A DNA stretch of 64,000 bases from Ectocarpus siliculosus (taxonomy: Eukaryota > Sar > Phaeophyceae > Ectocarpales > Ectocarpaceae): positions 5,603,349-5,667,348 of the forward strand of contig FN649734.1 of assembly GCA_000310025.1 (NCBI GenBank). The letters are read 5' to 3'. The notes beneath the pieces are model-generated. The model searched no databases, had not been told where the DNA came from, and was given only the letters and a program-made list of their open reading frames with translations. Positions 47,398 through 60,800 of the stretch are shown piece by piece (position 1 is the stretch's first letter; each line of letters starts with the position of its first letter). A program made the translations under genes and the position numbers.

Positions 47398-48399
47398 GGC
47401 TCATCGTATGAACAGCAAATCCCTGCGTAATGCGGGCTGATACTCACTTGTTAAAAAAAAAGAGGAAAACAAAACGAAGGTTCCATGTAGCGCTATCTGC
47501 TATTGCTAGAGAAAGGAAGACGGCGTAATAAGCCCTGCAAAGCACAGCTGTCTACGACTACAACAGTAAAAACAAGCACGGATAACATGTCCCCTCAAAT
47601 AAACAAGGAAAAAAATGCATGGATCTATTGCGCGGGAGTACTTTCTGTCCGGAATGTCACGGAGTTGTTCCGGGGCAACGCCCACTATCCCGCCAAGTCG
47701 CATTGTTCACTCGCGGCTTGATGCCAGCACCACCATCGAAAAAACACAAGCCGAAAACATGTACCACCAGAATGTCTAAAACAAGGACTCGTGGAATGCA
47801 CTATACTCTCCTTCTCCACCGAAAAACAGGCCATACTCTTGTTTTCGCGGGCGCCTCCGCCAACAATATCCCCATTGCACTCGGCCTCCATCACAAGCAC
47901 GTCCTCCGACAGAGCCTATCATGGTCCATACACCACGCTTCCGACCAGCCGCCCGTCCGACTCAGGCCTTCAACACCAGCGTCCTGCTCGTAGACGCACT
48001 AGCGACCACAACAGCTGCTCCAGCCGCCAACCAATCATCGACCCATCTACGGATCCTTCCGCTGGATGGACCGGACCGGTCGGGCGACGGCGTCCCCGCA
48101 GACAGCCGCACCATCGCCAGCCATATCACCGAGATCCTTGCTGAGCGACGGCTACGCTAGCTCCCTCGAGCTCAACTATTCTGGGCGACCGCGTGCGAAA
48201 CACGAAAGCCACCGCAGACCATATCGCACACACACACGCCTCCGCCCCACGATATACGGTGCCCCCATTCCCGAACCACGCGCTTAGCCCGTCCACTCGT
48301 ATCACCCCCCCTGTCCTTTCTCGGCGGCCAGGGCGAAATCGCCAAACGGCGGTTTCTATCGATTGGAGTTCTACCCCGCTCTCTGTGTCGAATCGAACA

Positions 48400-48687
48400 T
48401 CACCACAAAACCCCGCGTTGAGGACGCTTGGAGCAATTGCCCGGTGCCATTGCCACCCCTCCCCCGATCTCCGCCTCCAGATCGCAGGGAGGATGCGGCC
48501 AGTGGTCCCCCACGATGCCCTCCGGGTACTCGTCGTCTGAATCGCTGCTGCCGCCGCCGCTGTCCGCCTCGTTTGTCGTCGCCGTCAGCAGCCGCTTCTG
48601 CCGTTGCGGCGAGACGGCAGCGGTTTCAGCAGGCGGCGCGGTAGCAAGTGGAGGTGGCGCCGGTCCGTAAGGCTGGTCGTTCTTCAT
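48400..48687 (-). CDS. hypothetical ORF, possible last exon of the JmjC/RS gene
   Basis: Starts with ATG (MKNDQPYGPAPPPL) and runs about 95 codons to TGA, with coding-like composition: Pro/Ala-rich start, acidic SDSDDEYPEG, then HWPHPPCDLEAEIGG. No family recognised. It is co-directional with and downstream of the JmjC/RS exons. A phase-1 acceptor lies about 20 bases upstream, but it does not match the phase-0 donor at 49460, so it is kept as a separate call. Confidence 0.4.
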   Translation of the reverse strand: MKNDQPYGPAPPPLATAPPAETAAVSPQRQKRLLTATTNEADSGGGSSDSDDEYPEGIVGDHWPHPPCDLEAEIGGGVAMAPGNCSKRPQRGVLW

Positions 48688-49459
48688 GTTCTTGTCGACC
48701 GCTGTGTGTGCACGACAAGTGGTGGGGGAAGTGACGCGAGACGGCTGGTTAACGTTAATGCGAGCAAAGGGCAAGGCGCGGAACGTGCCAAGCGTGATAT
48801 CATTCGTATACAGCAACATCGTCGTTGTTGGGTAGCTTGACATTAAAACAATTCTGACTTGTATCCTGTGCCTCCTCCGCGCTCCTAAATATCAAGAAAG
48901 GAAGAGGCTTCTCGTGGGTACAGGGTAGCGCACGATGATGTGCAACAGACAAATAAAAGGTACAAGAGAAAAAATAAGCATGCACAAGATACGGTGCGAA
49001 AGACGGGGGAATGGTGCCGCGCTACAGATGGTCCAAATACTCTTCGAATAAGTCCAGACCAGGGTACGCAAAGAAATATAGACAAAGGTCTGGAAAAATC
49101 TTGATGTCATTTTTGGCGCAGGGTGACATTTAATGTTTGACACATTCTCCATCCATCGAAGGATCCAGAAATTGTTCCGTGCTCACCGATATCCGAAGCA
49201 TTCATGGTGACTTACTTGTACCTCTCACTGTTGGCACTGAGGAGGGGTGTTGTTATATAAGTAGACCTAGTAGATACGCCGACAACGCTTCAGAAAAAAT
49301 CAGGATATAGTGACAGACCATCAAGCACACGCGGATACTGTGGAGCAGCGCAACCGACGCAATGCACACAATGGTGGATTACTGGTATCATAATGAAAGC
49401 AACAGCAGTAGCGATAGGTGTTTCGCACGAGCAATCATGGTATCACCCAAAAAATTCAC
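48688..49459. other. no gene seen
   Basis: AT-richer sequence without recognisable coding, between the small ORF and the last confident exon of the JmjC/RS gene. Probably intron or intergenic. Confidence 0.5.
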
Positions 49460-52400
49460 CTGCAACTTTCCCTCCGCCGGTCGTGTCCACTTCGGGCCCT
49501 GGGAGGCGGCGTGATGGGGCCGGGGAAGCGGCGGCGCCACCATCACCGTTGTCGGGGCTTTTCGCAGGCTAGAGACACAAGACAATCGTCGCAAGACAAC
49601 ACGGAGAAAAGCCAGGAGTAGAGGGAAGCGCGGGGGGGGTCGGTGGCTAGGCACTCGCCAGGCGGGAACACTGGGGGGGGGGGGTCTCGGGTGTCGTTGG
49701 CGGCAAGTCCGCTGCAAGTACCTGGTAACAGCAACCTGATCAAAGGGTTAGCACGGATCACCACAGAGGCTAAGGAACGCTAGAGGCAAGAAAGACGGCA
49801 GCGTACTGAGAGAAGGTGCAGCCTCTGCTGAAAAAACGGCCTTTGAATATTCCAGTTCTGTCAGGTGACGGCTTTACCTCCGCCATTTTTCTCCCTCGTG
49901 ACGGCGGAGTCGAGATAAATCTATCTTACTCATGCGTGATATTGCGAGGTGACAAGTCGGCAAGCGCAAGCAACCGGCATCCAAACGCATACACGCCACC
50001 ACCGTCTGTCCTGACCGACGCCCCCCCCCCTGCGCTCCCCGAACAGACAAGTCTTGACTCGACATCAGCGAGAGACAAATATTCACTGCTTCAAGCAATA
50101 CGGTCTAAACGGCATCGTCGTCACGTCAGCACACGACCTGCACGACCCCCCAACATCCTCGCGAGACGCTTACATCGTGGTCCCGGTGTGTTTCGACTCC
50201 GTCTTCCGTGCGCTGCCGCTTGGCCCTGCCCTGCTCCTCCTCCACGTCCATCGTCGGCGCTGCGGCAACGGCGCACGAGCTTTGGCAGTCTGCTGCTGCG
50301 CCCGGCCTTGCTTCTTCGACGCCGATATCCTCCTTCGCGGGGGCGCCAAGCTTGCCGGCCGTCTCGCCCGTGTCTTGACTCGACATCGCGGCCGGCCGCT
50401 CCTTCTCATGGTCAGACGCAGCCGCCCCGTCCGTTTCCTCCGGCGGTGCTTTTGCGGCCATCTTCCTTAGCCTCGTCTGCGACTCGCTCTCTGCCTTCGC
50501 CACAATGCCCTTCGACGCCGACCTCGCCAGTGGCTCCGCCACACCATTGGCACTTGCTCCCTCGCGCTTCGCCGCGCCTCTCTTTCTCCCGGACAAGCGA
50601 GCTGGCACCGCTCCTACCTCAGAGCCACCGCCACCGCCACCGCCACCGCCGCCGCGGACCCGTTGCGGCCCGGGCCCCGAACTCGTACCGCCACCCCCCG
50701 CGGACCTGTTAGCGGAAGAAGAACGGGGAGAGACCGACCGCGACTTCGGCTTACGGGAACCCTGAAGCATACGCTTGTTGCCATCGATGGCGTTCTGGGA
50801 TGCCCGGCGTCGTGTACGCCCCGCCGGGTGCGGCTCCTCCGCCGGAGATAGCACACACCCCGAAGCAGAGTCGCCGGGGAGGGTGATTCCGCCGGGGTTC
50901 CAAGCTAGTTTCGAGCGAGAGTTTCCGGGCCGACCACCGCTACCGCTGCCGCTGCTGCTGCTGCGGGCATCGCCGCCACTGCCGCCGCCGGTGTTACCGC
51001 CGCCGCAGCTGGTGCTGTCATCGGTGCCGTTGGTCCTGCCACCACCGCTGCCACTGTCAACGCCGCCGCTACCGAGGCTGCTGCTGTTCACGTCGCCGCT
51101 GCCGCTGCTGCTGCCAGCACTGCCGCCGCTGCTGGTGCTATCATCGGTACCGTTGGTCCTGCCACTACCGCTGCCACTGCTGCTATCGTCGCTGGCGACG
51201 ATGCTGGTGCGGGCTCCGCCGCCACTGCTGCTGTCATTAGGGTCCCCGCTGCTGGTGCTATCATCGGTACCGCTGGTCCTGCCACTACCGTTGCCACTGC
51301 TGCTATCGTCGCTGGTGCGGGCTCCGTTACCACTGCTGCTGCTATTAGCGTCCCCGCTGCTGGTACTATCATCGGTACCGCCGGCAATGCCACCGTTCCC
51401 GTTACCACTGTCGCTGCTGCTGCCAGCGCCGCTACTGCTGGTAACGTCATCACAGCTGCCACTGCTTCTTCCGTCGCCGGTACCACCGAGACCGCCGCCG
51501 CCGCTCCTGCTGCCAGCACCGCTTCCGCCACCGGTCCGGCTTCCGTCACCGCCGCCGCTGCTGCTAACACCGCCGGCTGCAGTCGTCCCCCTCTCCGCAC
51601 CACGTTCTGCGCTAGCACAGCCACCGTCGCCGGTCGCCTTGCCGGATGTTTGGTCTTGTTCGGTCGAGCTGCCATCGGCAGCGGGATCGCGCGGCTTCTT
51701 CTTCCTCCCGCCCTCTTGGCGGCCCTTGCCTCTTGCCCCACATCTCGGCAGTTGCTTCTCCCCGGCGCAGGACGTCCAAGGGAGTTTCAAGAGTCCCGGC
51801 TTAGCCTTGCTGTCATCACCGTCGCCGCCACCACCGCCGAGGCCGTCGCCGTCGCCAGGAGCACCCGCGGCCATTTCCCGTTGCTCGTCCAGCTTGCTGG
51901 GTGTTGCTTGGTCAAGCGACACCGGAGATGAATCGCGACGACGCTCAGACGAGCCAGGGGAAGACGGCGGGAACGGCGGCCTGTCCGTCTCGCTTCGGGA
52001 AGGCGTAGACCGGGACCTTGATCGTGCCCGTGCCGGCGTCGGTGTCTTTGACTGTACAGGTGTCCGTGACCGCGACTGTGACCTTGACAGTGGCGGTGTC
52101 CATGTCTTGGATTGTACCGGTGCCCGTGTCTTCGACTGGACCGGTGTCCGTGAGCGTGACCTTGACCGTGAGAGTGCCCGTTTCCGTGTCGGCGGCCGTG
52201 CCGGTGTCTCCGGTGTCCGCGAGCGCGATCGTGACGATGACTGCGAGCGCGATCGTGACCGTGCCGGTCTGCGTGCCCGTACCGGTGTCCGTGTCTGGGA
52301 GCGTGCCGGCGTCCGTGAGCGCGATGACCATGACCGTGACCGTGACCGTGACCGTGACCGTGACCGTGACCGTGAGGGCGATGACCGTGTCCGCGACCGT

Positions 52401-54775
52401 GAACATGACCATGATCGTGAACGTGCTCGCGTCCGTGAACATGCCCGCGCCGGTGACCGTGTCCGTGACCGCCGTCGTCGATTGCCGCGGCTCCGGGGGC
52501 TGCAGGAAGACCTTTTCGAGCTGCCCCGCGACCTCGACCCACGTCCGGGACGACGGCAGTCGCGAGACCGAGAGCGAGACGCCCGCCTGACCCGGTCTCG
52601 GCTCCTCCGGCGGCTCCGTGGCGACGACGACCGCGACCGCTGCCGACGGTCGGGCCTGATGGCGTCCGGCTTCTTTCGGGTGCGGGATGGGGACCGTGAG
52701 CGGCGGCCGTCGCGGTTGTTGCGCCCTCCCCGGCTGCCGCCGTCCCAATCGCGGCTACCGTCCTGCCACCCCTGTATGCGCGGCCAGTCGCGGTCACAGC
52801 CGGGCCCGTAGCGTAGCAAGTCCTTCTTCTGAGCGTTTCGCCGGCGATCCCTTCGGTCCTCATCCCGGAGGCTACCGGTGCTGCGAAGCCGTCGCCGGGG
52901 TGGGGAGCGTGTCGCGTAGCCGGCGCGTAGCCTACCGACATCACCGCCCCGGCTCTGGCTGCGTCTCTCGCCGCTGTCGGGCCGTCGCTGCCTCATCGAA
53001 GACGAAGACAAGGACGAGGTTCCATCCCTGCCGGCATGGCCGTTTCGGCGTTCACCCCGACCACCGCCACCACCACCATTGTTCCGCGCTCCACCTTGAC
53101 GCCGTTCCTCCGCGTTCGCCCGAGAATCAGGCGGCCGCCTGGGGTTTTCGTCTGCGTGCCTCGCGCTCGGGCGCTGGCCCCTCCCCCGGTCCCGGCCTAC
53201 ATTGCCCTGCCGATCCCTGCTTTCGTCCCGGCGATACCCCCTGTGGCCGCTGTCGCCTTCCGAAGACGACCGCCGCCGTCGCGCACTACCCACGTCGTCG
53301 TATCTGGAGGAACGGTTGGCGCGGCCGAGGCCCGGACCATGGTGGCTGTCCTGCCGTGCACGGCCGGCGGCGTTATCGCCACCACGGCGTTCGTCGCCTC
53401 TCGAGCTCGACCTTGGATCGCCTCCTGCACGGGTTTGCCTCGCGCTGCCGTCGTGGTTGGGCGGGGCCGAAGAAGCCTCCTGCCGCGAACAAGCGTCCGG
53501 CTTCGAAGTAGCGGCCGCGCTCCCAGCGTCGCGCTGCTTTTCGCCTTTCGAGCTTGGCCGCGACGCCCTCTGCTCGCCTTCTGCCCGGGGTCGAGGGCTG
53601 CCTTTCGAGCCGCTGCCGCTCCTTACACTCGCGCGAGACTTGAGCATATCCGCGAAAAATCGCGGTCGTGGATTCCCGTCTCCGTTTCCTCCGACAACAT
53701 CACCGACACAGCCGCTACCAGAACCCCGGCTACCCGGCGATGAAAACGACGACCCCCCCCCGCCATCAGCAGGGCCGAGAACCGGCGCCTCTCGACCCGT
53801 CTTCTTCGGGATCATGATGTTTGGGACCCATCCGCACCAACCACCGCCCGTGGGATCATCGCCCATTGAGCTGGTAGCACGTGCGCTGTCGTCGCCGCCG
53901 CCACCGCCGGACGACCCCCCACCGTGACGCCTCTCCTCATGCGGCTGAGGGAGCGGCTGCGATGGCTTGCCACCGGCATGCCCCTGGTCTTCTTCTTCAA
54001 GTCCGATACCGCCGCGGTGATTCGAACTCGATTCGCTGCGCTTGTCGACGCACTCGCTGCCACCACCGCCGCCTCGTCCTATACTGTCCCCGGCGTCATC
54101 AGCGCACTGGTTGGCACCACCACTTCTGCCATGGCTGGTCCCTGCCCCGTCAGGACAGACGCTCGCGCTGCCGCCGGCAACGGTGCCGACACCGCCGGCA
54201 GCCACCTCCGGCCTCCCGCCGCCGTCGGAGCTCTTTCGCTGTTCCAGAATGAGAATGCGAGGGGGGAGGGAAGACGGAGCAGCACCGTTCAGGCTGGCAT
54301 AGTCGAGGTGCCTCTGCCTGTTCACCCCGACAAGAAATTCGCGGAATGCATGCAAGCTGCGAATCAAAGCCTTAGAACAAACATGTCATTTTCGGGTGGC
54401 ACACAGGCGACAAGGTAAAAAACCACGGCACACCCCTCGCTCCTTCGATTCCTTTCTTACAAAAACTCCGTGAAACAAGCACAAAAAAAAAAATGTGTAC
54501 ATGGAAGAAAACACCCCATCCATTGACGTTGCTACCACTTTCACTTTGTCGTCCAATGATTCCACACTAACCTCGGGCCTCTTGTTTTCGCCGGTGCGCT
54601 TTCGCTCCCCCCGCACTGGGGGCGAAGGAGCATTCGAAAGGATAGAAGCGCCGCTACCGCCGTCGTCGCCAACTTGGGAGTCTCTGGCACCGCTACCGGG
54701 CATGCTGGCGCGGCCGCTGGTCCGGTGTCCGCCTTCCATTACGGGAGACGAAGAAGACACGGCGGTGGTTGCATC

Positions 54776-54806
<31 letters not shown>

Positions 54807-57800
54807 ACGATGCTGCTGCGGTCTCGCTGGCCGCCCTCACCCGCCACAGCACCGGCCCCGCTCGGTCCGCCCTCGTTCCGACTGCCGATACCAGGACAAG
54901 TGCTGTCTGACGCTCCGCCTTCGCCACACCGACCACCAACTCCGGTGGCGGACGGGGGAGTCCACGGTGGCCCCGACCTCGTGGGGTCTCCTCCCTCCCG
55001 CAGACCGCTCGTCGCAGCTGTCTCCAGCCCGCCGCCGCCGCCGCCGCTGGTGGGTCGGCCGTGAGTGCCCCCTCCCATGCTTCCTCCTGCACCTCGTACT
55101 CCGGCGTTGCTCCTGCGGCGTCTGATCGGCGTCAACGGAGGTGACTCTCCCCCCCCGATCGCCTCGTCAGAATCGTGCCCGCCCACGGTGCCCCTCCCTG
55201 TGCCGGTGCCCATGGTGCGCACGTTTGCGCGCACGCCGACCGCCTTCCCGAAGCCGTCGCCAACGTCGCCAACGTCATTGGCGTCCCCGCCAAGTCTCCC
55301 GGTACGGCCACCTGCGCCAAATCTGGCTCCATCACCACCGCCGTTAAAGCTTGCGCTATGGCCACTGGCACCAAAGCTGCCTCCACCTGCAACACCGCCA
55401 TCATACCCGACGCGATCATCACCGCCTTCATCATTCCTGGCTCCATCGCCACGTTCGCCACACCAGCCCCCATCACCACCGCCGTCAAACCTGGCTCCAC
55501 CACCACTCCCGCTCATCCCCGCTAGGGCAACAGAGCGATCGTGGCAACTCCCGACAGCGTCTGCCGGCGGCGGCTCCGGGCCGAGGAACCCGTGAGGCGG
55601 CGGGGACGTGCCCCCGTAGCTCCCCAGCGGGCCATGAGCCTGAGCGCTATCCGCGGTAAACCCGATGGAGCCCATCGTGCCGTAAAACGCCCGGTGGGGG
55701 GTGGGTGCCATGTCACCGGCGAAGGGTAGCTCAGGGAAGGCCGTCATCGCCATGGGTACGTCCAGGTAGACTCTATCGTCGTGGCCCAGAGGCAGGGTCG
55801 GATACTGCGGGTGCGGCGCCTCATCGGGGGGTGGTAGGCCCAAGAGGGACAGGCTGGGTGACATCTCGCGACGGGCGGGCGGCATGGCTTGGCTGAACGG
55901 GAACGGGGACGGCACTGCCATCTGCGGACTCACCAGCGGCGCGACCGCCGACACAGCAGCCCCCGCTGTGCTTACCCGAGGATCAAAGCTTGGTCCCGGC
56001 ATCGCCGATGAGACTGCCGCAGGGAGCAGCGGAGACATCGGCGCCGGCAGCCTCGATGATGATGATGATGGTGCGCCCGTGTCCGAGGACTTGGGCGTCC
56101 TGACCAGGTGCGGCTTACAGGATGGTTCCGGCGGCACAGAGGTGACGTTCTTTGACGCGGCCGCCTCTGCTACCCGACGCCTAGGGTTATCCCCCTTTCG
56201 GCGCACCCTGGCCTCCGGCGAGGTGACCGACGATGCGGCCACCGGTGCTACCTCACGAGGCGTCTCCTCCCCCGACTGCGACGCCGCCGCCCCCGGCGTT
56301 GCCGAGAGACTCTTTGACACGAACACGCCGTCTACCCGACGCCTAGGATTATCCCCCTTTCGACGCACCCTGGCCCCTTGAGTCGGCGAGGCGGCCTTCG
56401 AGGCGGGCTCGGGCACTACCTCACGCGGCGTCTCCTCCTCCTCCGGTCGCGGTGCAGTGACCTTTGGCGGTGCCGAGACATCCATTGAACCGGGTGTCTC
56501 GGCTACCCGGTGCTCTTGGTCATCCGCCCGCTTTGGATCATCTTCATCTTCCTTCTGACACACCTTGGCCCGCGGCAATGCGCCCTCGAGCACTAGCTCA
56601 CGCGGTGTCTCCTTCTCCTCCCTCGACCGTGGCGCCGCGACCTGCGGCAGTGCCGAGACATGCTTTGAAGGGGTTGCCTTGGCTACCCGGGTCTTTGGCT
56701 TATCCCCCTGCTTTGAACCATCCCCCTTTCGGCGCACCCTGGCCTTTGGCGAGAAGCCCTTCGATATGGCCGCCGGTGCTACCTGACGCGACGTCTCCTC
56801 CTCCTCTTCTAACGGTGGCGCCGAGACACCGCCGTTTGGCGGGGATGCCCCTACCACCTGGCAAGTAGCCTTTCCTGCCTTTCCAACCGCCGTGGTGACC
56901 TTCGGTGATGCCGCCTCTTCTACCTGACGCGGCGGCGCCGACGTGTCTCCCGACGCGGACGCCTGGCCACGCAAATTTCCACTCGCCGCCGTGTCCTCGA
57001 TCGATGCGGCCGCCTCCGATGCCGGGCGCGTTGGCGCGGCATCCGGCGGCGCCGGCTTGTCTTCAGACGCGGACCCCCCTATCAACGGACGCTCGACCTT
57101 GTCCGTCTCTTCGCGCGCCCTCACCTCCTCCACTAAGGGGTCGTCTAACGTCGAACCCACACGAAGTTGCGCCGCCTCCTCCTCCTTCGCCGGTTGCGCC
57201 TTTTGTACCGGCTTCACCTTACGTGGCCTGCCCCGCCCTCGCTTCTTCACAACCGTGACTGTAGCGCCGTCGCCGCCGCCGCTGCCGCTGCCGCCTTCAG
57301 TGCCGGGTGCCACGACCGAGGATGTACCAGACGACGAGCTCGCTCGGACCGTCCCTTTTATGCGCTTGGCAATAGCGCCGTCGCCGCCGCCGCTGCCGCT
57401 GCCGCCATCAGTGCCGGGTGCCACGACCGAGGATCGAAAGGACGACGAGCTCGCTCGGACAGTCCTTTTTATACGCTTGGCGGCAGCACCTTCGCCGCCA
57501 CCGCCGCCGCCGCTGCCGCTGCCACCATCAGCGACCACGGCCGACGACCGGACGGCAGACGCACCCGATCGGATTGGCTCCCTCCAATACCGAGGCTTCT
57601 CCGTGCCCGTCCGTCTGCCGGTCGTCTTCTCCGCCGCTCGGGCACCCGCCGACAGCCTTCGAGCGCCTGCTATCGCCACTCTGGTGCCCCCCGGCGCTGC
57701 CCGAGCAGCAGCAGCAGCCGCCGTCGGTATGGGCGCCACCTTCTGCGAAGCAGCGCTACCGACGTGCCCGTCGTAGTAGTGTTCGCTCGGCCGCATGAAT

Positions 57801-60800
57801 AGGAACTTCTTCCACATGTCGGCGGGGAGTTTGTGCCTCGCGGCCGCCTCCGCCGCCGCCTTGTTCGACTCCGCGGTGGGCGGACGGCTAGGACCGCACA
57901 CGCGACCACCCCCGCTGCTACCGGCGGAGCCGGGGTCGGAGGCCCACCGGCGGCGCAAGAGGATCCCCCGCTCAAGGGCGGTCTTGATCACCCACGCCGC
58001 GTGGCGCTCCCGCATGCTCTCCGGGGGAGCGTGCTCGATGGCGCTCGCGGACCTGTCGGTGTTCACGCCGAGCTCCGCCTGGGCCTCCTCGGCGCTGGCC
58101 TCCGCCATCCGCATCGCCACCTCGCAGTTGGCCGGGTGGGGCATGATGTTCCACGCCACGCTGAGGCAAGGAATCACGTTCATGAACTCGTGGAGGCAGC
58201 CCGAGGGGACTAGGTAGGCCTCTCCCTCGCGGATCGGGAAGGTTCGGTAGCGGACGCCGGCCCGGTGGAGTCGGTTGCGGAGGGTGGCGTCGTCATCGAT
58301 GCGGTCGTTCACCTGGGGGGACGGGGGAGACAGAGAGAGATATGGCACGTTTTGTCGCGAGTCTTTCAATCGATGCTCTTTGCAGCAGTATGTGTTTCAG
58401 GTGTTTGGTATTTTTGTAGACAACTAATAGATTTCGCGGGCCGTCGCTGGATAAACATGTAGACATGGTCGGGTGCAATGTGCTTCTTTGCAGCATCCCA
58501 TTCGGTTGACATTGTGGACGAAACAGACTTCGTTGGCGGTATCACGATAGACATTGTTGGCTACGACAAACTTTGCAGGCTCTCTCTCGCTATATATTGT
58601 GGACAACAACATATTTTGAGGCATTTTTTCCAAGTAGATATTGCTGGCAGCAACCGACTTCAAGGCATTCGTCCGATAGACATTGCTGACAGCAACGGAT
58701 TGTGTAGGATCTCTCTCGGGCAAACTACGTGGAAACGTGAATTTTCCTGTTTCCTATTGCAATGGCCTTGGTGCTGTTGTGCTTACACCAATCAAATCGC
58801 CATTGATAGGCGGAGACAGTGAAAAAGGTAGCGTGTCTATATTGGCAAAACATTATTACTATTGATGGTGTGTTCGAACCCGTTTCCGTATTGGGGTGTA
58901 CTGACTCACCACGTAGCTCGACCCTCCGGGCTTCGCGAAGGCCTTGAACTTAGCGACAGCCAGGGCGGTGGCACAGTCCTCCGACTCGAAGGCCGTAACA
59001 CTCTTCTCTCCAGCCTTGAGGCCGCCGATCGCCGTGAAAGACCCCATCCCTTACAAAAAAAAGGCACGACGAGGGAGGGAGAGGTAGTGTTAGGGTTTGT
59101 AAGAATGCGACAATAGAACAATAGTCTATTTGGTGCCGAGGGATTGGGCTGAGTGGAAACGGTGAGCCAAAACAATAAAAAAAGTGGTGTTTACTCTATT
59201 TGCGTTAATCTTATTGTATTGGTGGGGAAGACAAACACCAACAAAAAGCGAGATGCCTGTTTTATAACGGTTGGTTATGGGAAGAAGGTGTGCGCGTCGG
59301 GGATGCTGTTAAAACGTACCGTACACACGCTCCTACTTTGACGCTACGCCTTAAGGACAACAAAGCGAGCGTTGTTGAGGGGTGGGGGTAATCCAAAACA
59401 GAGGGAGCCCATAAGTTCTCGACATCATAACTCGACTCGTCAACGATTTACGCACAGTGTGTTTTGGTATGTTCATGGTTAATTTGTTCGGCAAGATAAC
59501 GTTCGAGTAAAACCCCCACAATTCCTCCGCATCCCCTGCATGCTCAAGCTCGACCAGTCATTCGTTGCGACCGCACACAAACGAGGAGAACACCCACCAA
59601 CGCTCGAGGGGGCAACAACACGCGCTCTCCGTACCCCCACACATGCGCATCTCACCATCCATGTGGGTGGTGCTGCCGCCGATGCGATCCCGCCCCTTCC
59701 CCTGCATGTACTGCCTCTGGCTCTTCTTTCCCGCGAACACAGCACCGCCGCCGCTGCCGCTGTTGCCCGCCGCCCCCGCCGGGTCCGTCGACTCCGAAAA
59801 CGGGAAGTTCCTACCGCCGCCGAAGGTGAAGGGCCCCGAACTTGCACCGCTCGCCATGGATGTGCTCCGCCAGACCGCCCCGCTCGGCCTCGGGGATGAG
59901 GCCTTTCATGAGCGGGTCCGTGGGTAGCCAGTTGAGGACCTGGGGGGGGGGGGGGGTAGTTAGAAGCGAGACACGAAAACGTGGCGGTGAAGTAAGTCGG
60001 TGTGGGTACTTTACGACAATAGTTAACCGCGCTAACTGGCCGACCGCTGATAATGCGTCCATCTTTAGCGTCAAGGGGGGGGGGGGATGAGTTCAATAGC
60101 ATCTGTTGTAGGCACGAATATAGAATGGTAAGTAAAATCAATTGAATGTACAATATGCATGGGTCCGTGAGAAGGTACACTTTACAGTGTGGGTGGTCCC
60201 TGTTTAGTGCCGGTATGTGCCCAGAAAATTCAGCGGCACTACATATACCGGACCGGCCCTATTCAAAGCACTGATAACGACCTTGGAAATTCAAAGTGTG
60301 CCCGCCGAACACACTATACCGGCAATATACTGGGCAGTGGCACTATTCAACCGGCGCTAAACAGGGGGTCACCCCCACGGTAGTTGTTATCAAGCACGCT
60401 GTCTGTCCCGGCCGGAAGATGAAGATGCAAGCGGCTGGTGATGTTGATATTTTTTGTTGTCGCATCTACCGCCCTAACTGGGTGGCAGAGAACCAAACGC
60501 GTCAGTCTCTCAGTGGGATAAGAAAGTACAAGCTCAGCCGCATAGACTATATAACGCAAGGTCATTTGAATGTTTCACGAGAGAGAGAGACCGGCCGTGC
60601 AAACCGACTCGGCTAACCGATTACAATACAATTTCAAGATACGGTCAATGTCTGGGTATTTTTGAGCGTACCAGTGCGACAGATAGGATCCATTCTGCAA
60701 CAGCTTCAACAAAGATAGGAAACAAAAAGCAGTTGGTGTAACGCAAAACAATTTTCATTTCGTAGCACCACCGTTTACAGTGTTTTTTTTTAATCGCTGT

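Larger units (their letters stand above)
40874..48399. other. gene-poor region; two tRNA-like SINE candidates
   Basis: No domain or phase-consistent exon series could be supported. Frames such as 41488-42015 (plus), 41499-41735 (minus) and 42982-43416 (minus) are open but lack recognisable motifs. A short CT tract lies at about 43751-43790. The promoter and 5' UTR of the FAR-GNPAT gene are expected in the first few hundred bases but no element was identified. An exon of an unrecognised gene could be hidden here. Confidence 0.5.

Noticed and set aside
50775-52811. 678-codon plus-strand open frame
   Set aside because: Shadow of the RS/Ser-Gly-rich minus exon; it only mirrors Leu/Pro and Arg/Asp periodicity and has no domain.
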